Assembly (NCBI GenBank): GCA_902622805.1
Contig: CACNRG010000001.1
Span: 25,285 to 89,284, forward strand
Reading direction: 5' to 3'
Source: an uncultured Pelagibacteraceae bacterium
GTDB lineage: Bacteria > Pseudomonadota > Alphaproteobacteria > Pelagibacterales > Pelagibacteraceae
DNA: 64,000 nt
Below, piece after piece: positions 36,669-45,183 of the stretch. A model generated the notes under the pieces. The model was not told the DNA's origin. It ran no database searches and saw only the letters and a list, made by a program, of their open reading frames with translations. A program made the position numbers and the translations under genes. Position 1 is the stretch's first letter. Each line of letters starts with the position of its first letter.

Positions 36669-38150
36669 TTAACCCATCGTAAAAGGATCAGTCATTGGTT
36701 TTTCAGATGAATTATACCATGTTGTCTTAATTCTTGTGTATTCTTTTATAGATTCAATACCTGCCTCTTTTCCATAACCACTATCTTTAATTCCTCCAAA
36801 AGGAGCCATGGGAGAAATTAATCTGTAAGTATTAATAAAAACTATTCCAGCTCTTATAGCTTTAGATACTCTTAAGCCACGAGCAAAATTAGAAGTATAA
36901 ACCCCAGAGGATAATCCATATTTGTTATCATTCATTTTTTCTATTACTTCTTCCTCTTTTTCAAATTTCATTACTGATAATATTGGTCCAAATAATTCAT
37001 TTTCTGCGACTGGAAGATTATGATTTTCACACTCAATTATCGTTGCTGGAAAATAATAACCCTTATTAGAAACTGAAGATCTTTTTCCTCCACATTTAAC
37101 TTTTCCTCCTTGTTTAATTGTATCTTTAATATTTTTTTCTATATTTTCTAATTGTTTGAAACTATTTAAAGGACCCATTTGTGTATCTTTTTCCATCGGA
37201 CCTCCCAATTTAATCTTTTCAGCTTTATTTATAAGTTTTCTTAAAAACTCATCATAAATTTTTGATTGTAAATAAAGTCTGGATCCTGCAATACAACTTT
37301 GTCCACTAGCTCCAAATATTCCAGCAGTGATGCCATTTAATGCATTTTCTTGTTCAGCATCATTAAATACAACAACCGGGCTCTTTCCACCAAGTTCTAA
37401 GCTTACTTGTGATAAATTTTCTGCAGAATTTTTTACAATATGTTTTGCAGTTTCAGGTCCACCTGTGAAAGCTATTCTTTCTACTAAGGAGTGAGTAGTT
37501 AATGCTTTACCACACGGTTCACCAAGTCCAGTAATTATATTAATTACTCCTTTTGGTATCCCAGTTTTTTCAATTAATTTTGCAAATTCTAAGAGAGTAA
37601 CTGGAGCGAGCTCGGAAGCTTTAATTACAACTGTATTACCCATTGCAAGAGCTGGTGCGAGTTTCACTGCTGTTAAGAGCATTTGGGAGTTCCAAGGAAT
37701 AATTGCTGCAACAACACCAATAGGAATTCTTGTTGTTGTAACTTGCATATCAGGTTTATCTATTGGAACGACTGTACCTTCTACTTTGTCAGCCAAACCT
37801 GCAAAATAATCATAATATTCTGCTATGTAATTTGCCTGAGTTTTTGTTTCTCTATAAAGTTTACCTGTATCTATAGTTTCTATTTTTCCAAGGTGTTCCG
37901 CATTAGCTCTTAGTTGATCAGCAATTAATTTTAAATACTTTGCTCTTTCTCTTGGATGAATTTTAGACCAATTATTATCAAAAGCTTTTTGAGCTGATTG
38001 AACAGCTTTATCTACATCTTTTTCATTGGCCTCAGGAACAGTTGCCCAAACTTCATTATTTTCAGGATTTAATGTTTCAATTTTTTTTCCAGAGGATGAA
38101 TCTACCCACTCACCATTAATATACATTTTAAAATCTTGAATTTTTGACAT
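36669..38150 (-). CDS. NAD(P)-dependent aldehyde dehydrogenase
   Basis: A 493-residue ALDH-superfamily enzyme. The catalytic Cys is in GQSCIAGSRL, the general-base Glu in SLELGGKSPVVVF, and the NAD-binding and oxyanion region in IPWNSQMLLTAVKLAPAL. It resembles betaine-aldehyde and semialdehyde dehydrogenases. It is the last gene of a minus-strand operon (monooxygenase, PF06684 protein, hydrolase, ALDH), directly abutting the hydrolase gene. In this context it probably oxidises the aldehyde or semialdehyde produced by the upstream ring-cleavage or hydrolysis steps; the substrate is inferred, not seen. Confidence 0.9.
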   Translation of the reverse strand: MSKIQDFKMYINGEWVDSSSGKKIETLNPENNEVWATVPEANEKDVDKAVQSAQKAFDNNWSKIHPRERAKYLKLIADQLRANAEHLGKIETIDTGKLYRETKTQANYIAEYYDYFAGLADKVEGTVVPIDKPDMQVTTTRIPIGVVAAIIPWNSQMLLTAVKLAPALAMGNTVVIKASELAPVTLLEFAKLIEKTGIPKGVINIITGLGEPCGKALTTHSLVERIAFTGGPETAKHIVKNSAENLSQVSLELGGKSPVVVFNDAEQENALNGITAGIFGASGQSCIAGSRLYLQSKIYDEFLRKLINKAEKIKLGGPMEKDTQMGPLNSFKQLENIEKNIKDTIKQGGKVKCGGKRSSVSNKGYYFPATIIECENHNLPVAENELFGPILSVMKFEKEEEVIEKMNDNKYGLSSGVYTSNFARGLRVSKAIRAGIVFINTYRLISPMAPFGGIKDSGYGKEAGIESIKEYTRIKTTWYNSSEKPMTDPFTMG

Positions 38151-38933
38151 CTAATTATTAATAAAATTTTTAATTTTCATATTAACATCATCTTCATATT
38201 CTATACTACAAAGATGTTTTCCATTTTGAATTTCAATATAAGTAGAATTAACAAGGTCTTTAACCAATTCCTTAGACATTGCTGGAGTTGAACCTATATC
38301 GTCTGAACCTGTCATTACTAAAGTTTTTCTATCTATCTTTTTTATAGCTTCAAAATCATCATTATGATTAGCAAATAAATCATAAGCCTTTAGAAAATTT
38401 CTATGATCTTCAGGTTTTTTATTTAAGATATCCATAAATAAATTGTAAGTGTTTGGATTTTTTTCTAGATATTTATCAGTAAACCATCTTTTAAGAGCCT
38501 GTTTAGATATTGGTTTATTTAATTTTGCTTGATTATATCTCTCTAATACAAGTGATCTTTCCTCATCTGATCTTTTGTACGTAGTTCCAATTAAAATAAG
38601 TTTTTCGATCTTTTTTTGAAATTGAGATGAAAAATCTAAAGCAATCAAAGAACCTAAAGAAAAACCTATAAGATTTATTTTTTCTATTTTTAAATGATCT
38701 AAAAGTTCTAAAAGTTGGTTAGAAAAATCCTTAAGAGTTAACTTATCTTTACTCCATGGCGTCTTTCCATGACCTAATAAATCATAAGTTAAAGTTGAAT
38801 ATTCATTGAAATAACTTACTTGATGATTCCACATTTGATGATCAAGACCAACTCCATGAATAAATACAAGAGGGACAGTATCTTTTTTATTAAATAAATA
38901 ACAATTTTGATTTGGATCAAAATTTAGAGACAT
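38151..38933 (-). CDS. Alpha/beta hydrolase
   Basis: A 260-residue alpha/beta hydrolase. The oxyanion HG motif is in LVFIHGVGLDHQMWNHQ, the nucleophile elbow in LIGFSLGSLIALD (G-F-S-L-G, Ser as nucleophile), the acidic residue near VMTGSDDIGS, and the catalytic His in QNGKHLCSIEY. The size and style are like 3-oxoadipate enol-lactonase (PcaD) or the RutD aminoacrylate hydrolase. It has no signal peptide. It is flanked without gaps by the PF06684 protein and ALDH genes, so it likely cleaves an intermediate of the same pathway. Confidence 0.88.
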   Translation of the reverse strand: MSLNFDPNQNCYLFNKKDTVPLVFIHGVGLDHQMWNHQVSYFNEYSTLTYDLLGHGKTPWSKDKLTLKDFSNQLLELLDHLKIEKINLIGFSLGSLIALDFSSQFQKKIEKLILIGTTYKRSDEERSLVLERYNQAKLNKPISKQALKRWFTDKYLEKNPNTYNLFMDILNKKPEDHRNFLKAYDLFANHNDDFEAIKKIDRKTLVMTGSDDIGSTPAMSKELVKDLVNSTYIEIQNGKHLCSIEYEDDVNMKIKNFINN

Positions 38934-38937
38934 TAAA

Positions 38938-39525
38938 TTATTTAGGATCTAATCCCATTTCTTTCATATCTTGATAACGATCTCCAGTTCTTGCGTGCGC
39001 TCTCCCACTTGATGCACCTCCAATTGCTATTACAATTTCATCATCAAATGGTGCGTCATGAATAGTAAATTCATGAGTTAAATAATATGGTCTTAAACCA
39101 GAATCTGTTTTATGCATCATAGGAATAGATATTTTAGATCCTGCAGGTCCTCTTGTATTAGTAAAACTCAAATAAGAAGTACCACCAACAGCATCTCTAA
39201 ATTTATTTCCAAATCTTAAAGTATGAATAAAGGCTGAAGCATGTTCTATTTCACCATTCAAACCTACAGTTCCAGCTTTTCCATAAGCTAAAATTTTTTC
39301 AGGTGATCCTATTTCTTTAATTAATTCTGGAACCAATATATCTCCAAGTTTTGGAGCTAAATCTAAAATGATTGGTTTTAAATCTTCAACAAATCCTTGT
39401 CCTGCCCAAGGGTTTTTAAAAACAGCTGCTACTGAAACCAATAAAACAGGTTCCTTCGCTTCTTTTCCACCTTCAATAAAAGTTTTATCCACAAACTTTG
39501 TAAACTTCCTTAATTCAAGTTTCAC
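38938..39525 (-). CDS. PF06684 'amino acid synthesis' family protein
   Basis: A 195-residue protein whose segments VDKTFIEGGKEA, LAYGKAGTVGLNGEIEHASAFIH, GNKFRDAVGGTSYL and SGRAHARTGDR match the DUF1185/AA_synth family. Known structures of this family show a chorismate-mutase-like trimer, but no reaction is established. The family often sits next to luciferase-like monooxygenases, as here: its start abuts the stop of the monooxygenase gene at the same base. I suggest an isomerase, deaminase or hydrolase step acting on the monooxygenase product, by analogy with the trimeric RutC in uracil degradation. Confidence 0.8.
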   Translation of the reverse strand: MKLELRKFTKFVDKTFIEGGKEAKEPVLLVSVAAVFKNPWAGQGFVEDLKPIILDLAPKLGDILVPELIKEIGSPEKILAYGKAGTVGLNGEIEHASAFIHTLRFGNKFRDAVGGTSYLSFTNTRGPAGSKISIPMMHKTDSGLRPYYLTHEFTIHDAPFDDEIVIAIGGASSGRAHARTGDRYQDMKEMGLDPK

Positions 39526-40691
39526 TAACTGGCTTTCTCTATATCGTCGTTGTCAAAGTTTATTTTAGGTATAACTTCATCATTAAACAGCTTTATACTT
39601 CTCATACATGCTTTGTGATCAATTCCAGGGAAGTTTGACCAAACTTGTAAGTTTTGTAAATTTAATTCTGATTTCAATTCATTAATTTTATTAACTACAT
39701 ACTCTGGAGTGCCAAATAATAGATTTCTTTTGTGTAAGAAATCATAATTAAGAAGATCTAATTTATGCTTTGTCTCAGGTAATTCTTCACCTGGATCCAT
39801 ATGATTTCCTAATCCTCTCCAGTGACAAACCCATCTCATATAATTTATAATATGCTCTCCGGCTAATTTTTCTGCTTCTTCCATTGTTTCTGCAACAAAC
39901 ATATCTCTAACTAAAGAAATTCCTTCTCCTAAAGGAACATCTCTATTTTCAGCTTTGGATTTTGCGTCTCTATATATTTCAAATCTTTTCTTTAAAGCTT
40001 TTACAGTAGGTATCCACATTATAGTGTTAAGACCATTTTGTGCTGCCCATTCAATTGATCTTGCACCATCTACAACCTGCCAAATTGGAGGATGAGGTAC
40101 TTGTTTCGGTTTTGGAACAATACTTATTTTTTTAATTTCATTTGTTTTTGTATCTAAAAACTTTTCACTTGGTGGACTCATATCATGTTGCCAAACAAAA
40201 TTTGGTGATGGATAAGTATAAAATTCACCCTTATGACTAAAAAATTCTTCAGTCCATGCTTTTTTCATTATAGTTAAAGTTTCATCAAATAATCTAAAGT
40301 TTTTAGCCTGGTCCTTAAGGTCAGCTTCTTTATTCATATTAATCGCTTCCCTTCCATAAATACCTCTACCAATTCCCACTTCGACTCTTCCATTTGATAA
40401 TTGATCTAATAATGCGATGTCTTCTGCTAATCTTATTGGGTTATGAAAAGTGATAACGTTACAAGCTTGCCCTATTCTTATTTGTTTAGTTCTCGCGGCA
40501 GCATCAACTCCCATCATTAAAGGATTAGTGCAAGATTCCATCCCTTCATGATTAAAGTGATGTTCAGTGTACCAAATGGAATTCCAATTATTTTCATCAC
40601 AATAAGTAGTGATCTCTTTTGTTTCATCTAATAATTGTTGATAGGGTTTATGATCCCAGTTTGTGGTATTGCAAAAGTAACCAAATTTCAT
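39525..40691 (-). CDS. LLM-class flavin-dependent monooxygenase
   Basis: A 388-residue bacterial-luciferase-fold enzyme. The start MKFGYFCNTTNWDHKPY, the WYTEHHFNHEG segment, the RLAEDIALLDQLSNGRVEVGIGRG motif and the KPKQVPHPPIWQV strand are diagnostic. These enzymes use reduced FMN and O2 to hydroxylate, desulfonate or open rings. It has the best ribosome site of the window (AAGGAGGT, 6 bp before the ATG), indicating strong translation, and leads the operon with the PF06684 protein, hydrolase and ALDH genes. A separate flavin reductase is not visible in the window. Confidence 0.92.
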   Translation of the reverse strand: MKFGYFCNTTNWDHKPYQQLLDETKEITTYCDENNWNSIWYTEHHFNHEGMESCTNPLMMGVDAAARTKQIRIGQACNVITFHNPIRLAEDIALLDQLSNGRVEVGIGRGIYGREAINMNKEADLKDQAKNFRLFDETLTIMKKAWTEEFFSHKGEFYTYPSPNFVWQHDMSPPSEKFLDTKTNEIKKISIVPKPKQVPHPPIWQVVDGARSIEWAAQNGLNTIMWIPTVKALKKRFEIYRDAKSKAENRDVPLGEGISLVRDMFVAETMEEAEKLAGEHIINYMRWVCHWRGLGNHMDPGEELPETKHKLDLLNYDFLHKRNLLFGTPEYVVNKINELKSELNLQNLQVWSNFPGIDHKACMRSIKLFNDEVIPKINFDNDDIEKAS

Positions 40692-40800
40692 TCGAACCTC
40701 CTTAAATAATTAAATCTAAGACGATCGATCCCACTTTCGTATTTTGTAAATATCGACGAGTTATGTATCGCTCAATTAAGACCTTAATTTAACTAGACTA

Positions 40801-40824
40801 TTTAATCAATATATATTTAATCAA
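40801..40824. promoter_or_regulatory. Direct repeat in the divergent control region
   Basis: TTTAATCAA is repeated at 40801-40809 and 40816-40824, separated by TATATA, within the 140-bp region (40692-40831) between the divergent monooxygenase and EutA-like operons. A 15-bp period is compatible with an operator or with overlapping A+T promoter elements. No regulator gene is adjacent. Confidence 0.35.
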
Positions 40825-40831
40825 GTCTTAA

Positions 40832-41575
40832 ATGAAATTAACCAAGATAGAACCGAAATATCTAAAAAAGCATAATCCTAGGATAGGGTTAATAACATTA
40901 GCTAGTGATTTTAGAATAGAAAAAGATTTTAATAACGTTATTTATGGTAAGGACATAGATTTATACTGCAATAGAATTAAATGTTACAATCCTTTAACAA
41001 ATGAAACATTAAAAAAAATGGCAAATGATATTCCAAAAGTAACTGAGAATATTTTGCCAGATCAAAAATTGGATTGTGTTGCCTATGGCTGTACTTCAGG
41101 AACAATTGCTGCAGGGTACCAGTCAATTTTTGAGAAAGTGAACTTAGCAAAACCAAATACTAAAGTTACAACTCCAATAACTTCAGCTATAAATGCTTTA
41201 AAAAGTTTAAAGATTAAAAGATTATCAATTTTTACTCCTTATACAGATGAAATAAATCAATCGGTGATCAATTATTTTAAAAAAGAAAATATAGAAATTA
41301 TCGAACTTTCATATTTCGACATAGCTTCAGATCTAGACATTGGCAAAGTTGATCCCCAGTATGTGTTTGATACACTTACAAAAATAAATTTATCTAACTG
41401 TGATGCTCTTTTTGTCTCTTGCACTGCACTACCAGTGCTCACAATAATTAATGAATTAGAAAAAAAAATTAATAAAGTTGTCTTATCAAGTAATCAAACT
41501 TTAATTTGGGATACTTTAAAAGAAATTAATTATAATAATAAAGTTGAAGGTTTTGGTGAACTATTTAATAATTGA
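40832..41575 (+). CDS. EutA / maleate isomerase-like protein (Asp/Glu racemase superfamily)
   Basis: A 247-residue protein of the arylmalonate decarboxylase/maleate cis-trans isomerase branch. The two active-site cysteines are in CVAYGCTSGTIAAG (near residue 90) and FVSCTALPVL (near residue 194). Members isomerise maleate to fumarate, decarboxylate malonates or, as EutA, accompany ectoine-degradation genes without a proven reaction. The adjacent gene encodes a DoeA/EutD-like hydrolase, and EutA-EutD pairing is known from ectoine clusters. It diverges from the monooxygenase operon. The precise reaction is undetermined. Confidence 0.78.
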   Translation: MKLTKIEPKYLKKHNPRIGLITLASDFRIEKDFNNVIYGKDIDLYCNRIKCYNPLTNETLKKMANDIPKVTENILPDQKLDCVAYGCTSGTIAAGYQSIFEKVNLAKPNTKVTTPITSAINALKSLKIKRLSIFTPYTDEINQSVINYFKKENIEIIELSYFDIASDLDIGKVDPQYVFDTLTKINLSNCDALFVSCTALPVLTIINELEKKINKVVLSSNQTLIWDTLKEINYNNKVEGFGELFNN

Positions 41576-41578
41576 ATA

Positions 41579-42748
41579 ATGAATTTTACTAATGAGGAAT
41601 ACAAATCAAGATTAAAAAAAGTTCAATCTTCAATGCAAGAAAAAGGTATTGAGCTTTTAATTTCACAAGATCCATCTAACATGAATTATTTAACTGGTTA
41701 TGATGCTTGGTCATTCTATTATGCTCAATGTTTAATTATACATGTAAATGCAGATGAACCTATTTGTTTTGTCAGAAATCAAGATGCAGGAGGTGCGTAT
41801 ATTAAAACTTATCTTAAAGATGAAAATATAATTAAGTACCATGAGAAATATATTCATGCATGGCCACTTCATCCATATGATGCTCTTGTAGATCTTATTA
41901 AATTAAGAAAATGGGATAAACTTTCTGTTGGACTAGAGATGGATAGTCACTATTTTACAGCTTATTGTTATGAAAAAATAAAAAAAGGATTACCAAACGC
42001 CAAAGTTTTAGATTGTGAAAGATTAGTTAATTGGGTGAGAATTGTTAAATCAGATGCTGAAATAAAATTTATGAAAGCAGCAGCTCAAATCACTGAGCTG
42101 GGAATGAAAAAAGCTTATGATGTTATTAGCCCTGGAGTAAGACAGTGCGATGCAGTTTCAGAAATTTATACCACGTTAATAAAAGGAACCCCTGAGTATG
42201 GCGGTGATTATTCATCTATAGTTCCAATGATACCAACAGGAAAAGGTACATCAGCTTCACATTTAACATGGTCAGAGGACAAATTTGTAGAGGGAGAGTC
42301 TACAATTATTGAATTATCAGGAGTAAACAAAAAGTATCATTGTCCAATGGCCAGAACAGTTTTACTTGGAAAACCAGATCAAAAGAAAATAGACACAATG
42401 AAAAAAACAAACGAAGCACTTCAAGCTGGTATCGATTTAATAAAAGCTGGTAATACAGCAGACGATGTTGCTCAAGCTTTTTGGAAAGTGCTAGACAAAT
42501 ATGGAATAGAAAAAACCTCAAGAACTGGATACTCAATTGGAATTGGTTATCCACCAGACTGGGGTGAGCATACTTTGAATATATCCAAAGGCGATATGAC
42601 AGTATTACAACCTAATGTTACTTTTCATATGATTGCTGTAATGCAATTTGGAAAATGGGGAGTAGAAGCGTCAGAGGCAATTAGAGTTACTGAAAAAGGA
42701 TCAGAACTATTTTGCAATTTTTCTAAAGAACTTCATATTAAAAGCTAA
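41579..42748 (+). CDS. M24-family hydrolase, ectoine hydrolase (DoeA/EutD)-like
   Basis: A 389-residue pita-bread-fold protein. Its segments EEYKSRLKKVQSSMQEKGIE, DPSNMNYLTGYDAWSFY, ASHLTWSEDKF, KYHCPMARTVLLG, TGYSIGIGYPPDWGEHT and VTFHMIAVM follow my memory of ectoine hydrolase DoeA closely. Like DoeA it lacks several metal ligands of true aminopeptidases (for example the usual second Asp is replaced around ELSGVNKKYHC). DoeA opens ectoine's ring. DoeB, EutB/EutC and a TRAP-type ectoine transporter are not in the window, so the substrate may be ectoine or another cyclic amidine. It is 3 bp after the EutA-like gene and 53 bp before the ABC transporter. Confidence 0.75.
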   Translation: MNFTNEEYKSRLKKVQSSMQEKGIELLISQDPSNMNYLTGYDAWSFYYAQCLIIHVNADEPICFVRNQDAGGAYIKTYLKDENIIKYHEKYIHAWPLHPYDALVDLIKLRKWDKLSVGLEMDSHYFTAYCYEKIKKGLPNAKVLDCERLVNWVRIVKSDAEIKFMKAAAQITELGMKKAYDVISPGVRQCDAVSEIYTTLIKGTPEYGGDYSSIVPMIPTGKGTSASHLTWSEDKFVEGESTIIELSGVNKKYHCPMARTVLLGKPDQKKIDTMKKTNEALQAGIDLIKAGNTADDVAQAFWKVLDKYGIEKTSRTGYSIGIGYPPDWGEHTLNISKGDMTVLQPNVTFHMIAVMQFGKWGVEASEAIRVTEKGSELFCNFSKELHIKS

Positions 42749-42801
42749 TTATTTTAGGTTGATATTTATTCTTACAAATGTTTTAAAGTTGCTTAAAAAT
42801 T

Positions 42802-43887
42802 ATGGCCTTAAAAAAAGATTTCGTTAAATTTGATAAAGTAGATAAAAGCTATGATGGAAAAATCCTAGTTGTCAAAGACCTTCAATTAGATATCGAAGAG
42901 GGAGAGTTTGTTACAATGTTAGGTCCATCAGGCTCTGGCAAAACAACTTGCTTAATGATGTTAGCTGGATTTGAGACGCCAACTAATGGTGAGATTTATT
43001 TAGATGGTAATGCAATATCGAGTATACCTCCACACAAAAGAGGAATAGGAATGGTTTTTCAAAACTATGCTTTATTTCCCCATATGACAGTTTATGAAAA
43101 TTTAGCATTTCCATTAAGAGTAAGAAAAATTCCAAAAGATGAAGCTGATAAAAAAATTGATAAAGCTTTGTCAATGGTATCATTACAAGGCTTTGCGCAA
43201 AGAATGCCAGGTCAATTATCTGGTGGACAACAACAAAGGGTAGCAGTTGCGCGGTCATTAGTATTTGATCCTCAATTAGTTTTAATGGATGAACCTTTAG
43301 GAGCTTTAGATAAAAATTTAAGAGAAAGTATGCAGTATGAAATTAAACATATTCATGAAAGTATAGGAGTGACTGTTGTTTATGTCACTCATGATCAAAG
43401 TGAAGCTTTAACAATGTCTAACCGAATCGCTGTATTTAACGATGGTAAAGTTCAACAACTTTCAAGTCCTGATGAGCTTTATGAAAAACCTGTTAATTCA
43501 TTTGTTGCAGAATTTATTGGAGAAAATAATACTTTTGTAGGCGAAGTTTCAGATATTTCTGGAGGAAAGTGTAAAGTTAAGTTGGCTAATGCAGAGATAT
43601 TAGCAAATCCTATTTCAGTAAAAAGAAAAGGTGAAAAAACAACTGTATCTTTAAGACCTGAAAGAGCATTAATTAATCCAAGTGAAAAAATGGACAATAT
43701 TCATAAAGGAAAAATTGAGGAAGTTATTTATCATGGAGATCATACAAGGGTAAGAATTAATCTTTTAGGCAATTCAGAATTTATTCTTAAAGTTCCAAAT
43801 AGTTCTTCTAATCTTGATATTAAGTTAGGAAATGAGATTAAGATTGGTTGGAACAGTGATGATGCTAGGGCCCTAGACCCAAAATAA
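42802..43887 (+). CDS. potA: Polyamine-type ABC transporter ATPase (PotA-like)
   Basis: A 361-residue importer ATPase with Walker A GPSGSGKTTCLMML, Q-loop VFQNYALFPH, signature LSGGQQQRVAVARSL, Walker B LVLMDEPLGALD, switch His YVTHDQSEAL and a C-terminal TOBE domain from about residue 235. It belongs to the spermidine/putrescine-Fe-2-aminoethylphosphonate group (PotA/FbpC). With the binding protein and the two permeases downstream it forms a complete importer. The substrate is suggested by homology (polyamine-like) and by catabolic neighbours, not proven. Confidence 0.9.
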   Translation: MALKKDFVKFDKVDKSYDGKILVVKDLQLDIEEGEFVTMLGPSGSGKTTCLMMLAGFETPTNGEIYLDGNAISSIPPHKRGIGMVFQNYALFPHMTVYENLAFPLRVRKIPKDEADKKIDKALSMVSLQGFAQRMPGQLSGGQQQRVAVARSLVFDPQLVLMDEPLGALDKNLRESMQYEIKHIHESIGVTVVYVTHDQSEALTMSNRIAVFNDGKVQQLSSPDELYEKPVNSFVAEFIGENNTFVGEVSDISGGKCKVKLANAEILANPISVKRKGEKTTVSLRPERALINPSEKMDNIHKGKIEEVIYHGDHTRVRINLLGNSEFILKVPNSSSNLDIKLGNEIKIGWNSDDARALDPK

Positions 43888-43927
43888 TATTCAATTAAAT
43901 CAACACATAATTGGTTAAAAAGGGCTG

Positions 43928-43956
43928 TTGACTCTCACTACCTATCTTGCTGTAAT
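43928..43956 (+). promoter_or_regulatory. Near-consensus promoter of the binding-protein gene
   Basis: TTGACT (43928-43933), a 17-bp spacer, and TGTAAT (43951-43956). It is the best sigma-70-type promoter I see in the window. It lies between potA and the binding-protein gene, giving the latter its own transcription start about 25-30 bp before its ATG. A CGTTTAAACG palindrome (43973-43982) abuts the GGAGG ribosome site. Confidence 0.75.
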
Positions 43957-43990
43957 CTGTTTTTTAAAAAAACGTTTAAACGGAGGAAAA

Positions 43991-45112
43991 ATGAAGACAA
44001 TTAGTAAATTATTACTAGCCATTTCTTTTGCTATCTCTGTAACTACTTCAGCCTTTGCAGTAACTGCAGTGTCTTGGGGTGGAGCTTACACAGAGTCTCA
44101 AAAGTTAGGTTATGGTGATCCTACTGGTAAGAAACTTGGTATTACAATTAACTGGGTTGACTATTCAGGTGGATTATCAGAGATCAAAGCACAAAAAGAA
44201 GCTGGCAAGATTACGTGGGATATAATCGACGTATTTGCTATGGATACTATCACTGGATGTGACGAAGGATTATTTGTTGAATTCGATTTTGACAAAGATT
44301 TCCCACCTGCACCGGATGGAACTCCAGCAAGTAAAGACTTTTTTACTGCAATGCCAAGTAAATGTGCTGTAGGAAATATTTTATATTCTTGGAATTACGC
44401 TTATAACACTGAAAATGTTAAAGGTACTCCAAAGACTATCAAAGATTTCTTTAACACAAAAAAATTCCCTGGAAAAAGAGCTATCTACAAAAGCGCTTTA
44501 ACTAACTTAGAGATCGCGTTAGCTGCAGATGGTATTAAACCAGGAAAGGGTGGAGCAAAAATCTACAAAGCTTTAAACACTGAAAAAGGTGTTGAAAGAG
44601 CTATGAACAAGATCAAAGAGTTATGTACAGATCCAAAAGGTGGATGTGTATTTTGGTCTGCAGGTGCTCAACCACCAGAATTATTAGTTTCAGGTGAAGT
44701 TGTAATGGCTACAGGTTGGAATGGTAGATTCTTCAACGCAGAAATTGGAGAAGGTGCACCAATCAAACAAGTATGGGATGGACAAGGTCTTGACTACGAG
44801 TATTTCGTACAAGTTAAGGGTGGACCAAACGATGCTAATGGTATGGCCAAAAAAGCTTTAGCTATGATGACTAGTACAGAAATGTTAGCTGGAAGTGCAA
44901 AATACATTGCATATGCTCCTTGGAGAAAATCATCAATTGCGGTGATGGAAGCAGGAGAGCCTTGGTATAAAGATGGTAAAACTAATATGGTACCACAAAT
45001 GCCAACAGCACCACAAAACACTAAAAACTATTTCTTAGTTGACCCAATTTTCTGGGCTGACAACGGAACAGAGCTTGGTGAGAAGTGGGAAGCTATGAAA
45101 GCTGGTCTATAA
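43991..45112 (+). CDS. potD: Periplasmic polyamine-type substrate-binding protein (PotD-like)
   Basis: I chose the ATG at 43991: it has a perfect GGAGG 4-5 bp upstream and a clean signal peptide (MKTISKLLLAISFAISVTTSAFA). A longer in-frame start at 43928 is inside the promoter. The 373-residue protein is a family 1 solute-binding protein with the mature start VTAVSWGGAYTESQ, typical of PotD/PotF-like proteins. Four cysteines (for example CDEG, SKCAV, LCTDPKGGC) may form disulfides. Its G/C-richer, smoother codon use than its neighbours is consistent with high expression. It is flanked by its own promoter and terminator. Confidence 0.92.
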   Translation: MKTISKLLLAISFAISVTTSAFAVTAVSWGGAYTESQKLGYGDPTGKKLGITINWVDYSGGLSEIKAQKEAGKITWDIIDVFAMDTITGCDEGLFVEFDFDKDFPPAPDGTPASKDFFTAMPSKCAVGNILYSWNYAYNTENVKGTPKTIKDFFNTKKFPGKRAIYKSALTNLEIALAADGIKPGKGGAKIYKALNTEKGVERAMNKIKELCTDPKGGCVFWSAGAQPPELLVSGEVVMATGWNGRFFNAEIGEGAPIKQVWDGQGLDYEYFVQVKGGPNDANGMAKKALAMMTSTEMLAGSAKYIAYAPWRKSSIAVMEAGEPWYKDGKTNMVPQMPTAPQNTKNYFLVDPIFWADNGTELGEKWEAMKAGL

Positions 45113-45149
45113 TTTAAGTTTTATTAAACTTAATTATATATTATAATTT

Positions 45150-45180
45150 AAGGGCGGTTATTAGATAACCGCCCTTTTTT
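45150..45180 (+). terminator. Intrinsic terminator/attenuator after the binding-protein gene
   Basis: A perfect 12-bp stem AAGGGCGGTTAT / ATAACCGCCCTT (45150-45161 and 45165-45176, loop TAG) with a T-run to 45180. It stands only 3 bp before the permease ATG, so most transcripts end after the binding-protein gene and the permeases depend on read-through. Confidence 0.92.
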
Positions 45181-45183
45181 ATT

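Noticed and set aside
39525..40691. Monooxygenase as true RutA of uracil degradation
   Set aside because: No RutB, RutC (YjgF family) or RutF genes are adjacent and the partner proteins differ; only the layout is analogous.
43928..43990. Longer N-terminus for the binding protein from a TTG
   Set aside because: It covers the -35/-10 promoter; the internal ATG has a perfect GGAGG and begins a clean signal peptide.
42749..43990. The marine 'potC' RNA motif near the ABC transporter genes
   Set aside because: I could not match a conserved structure there; the potA-potD gap is explained by a promoter, a palindrome and the ribosome site.
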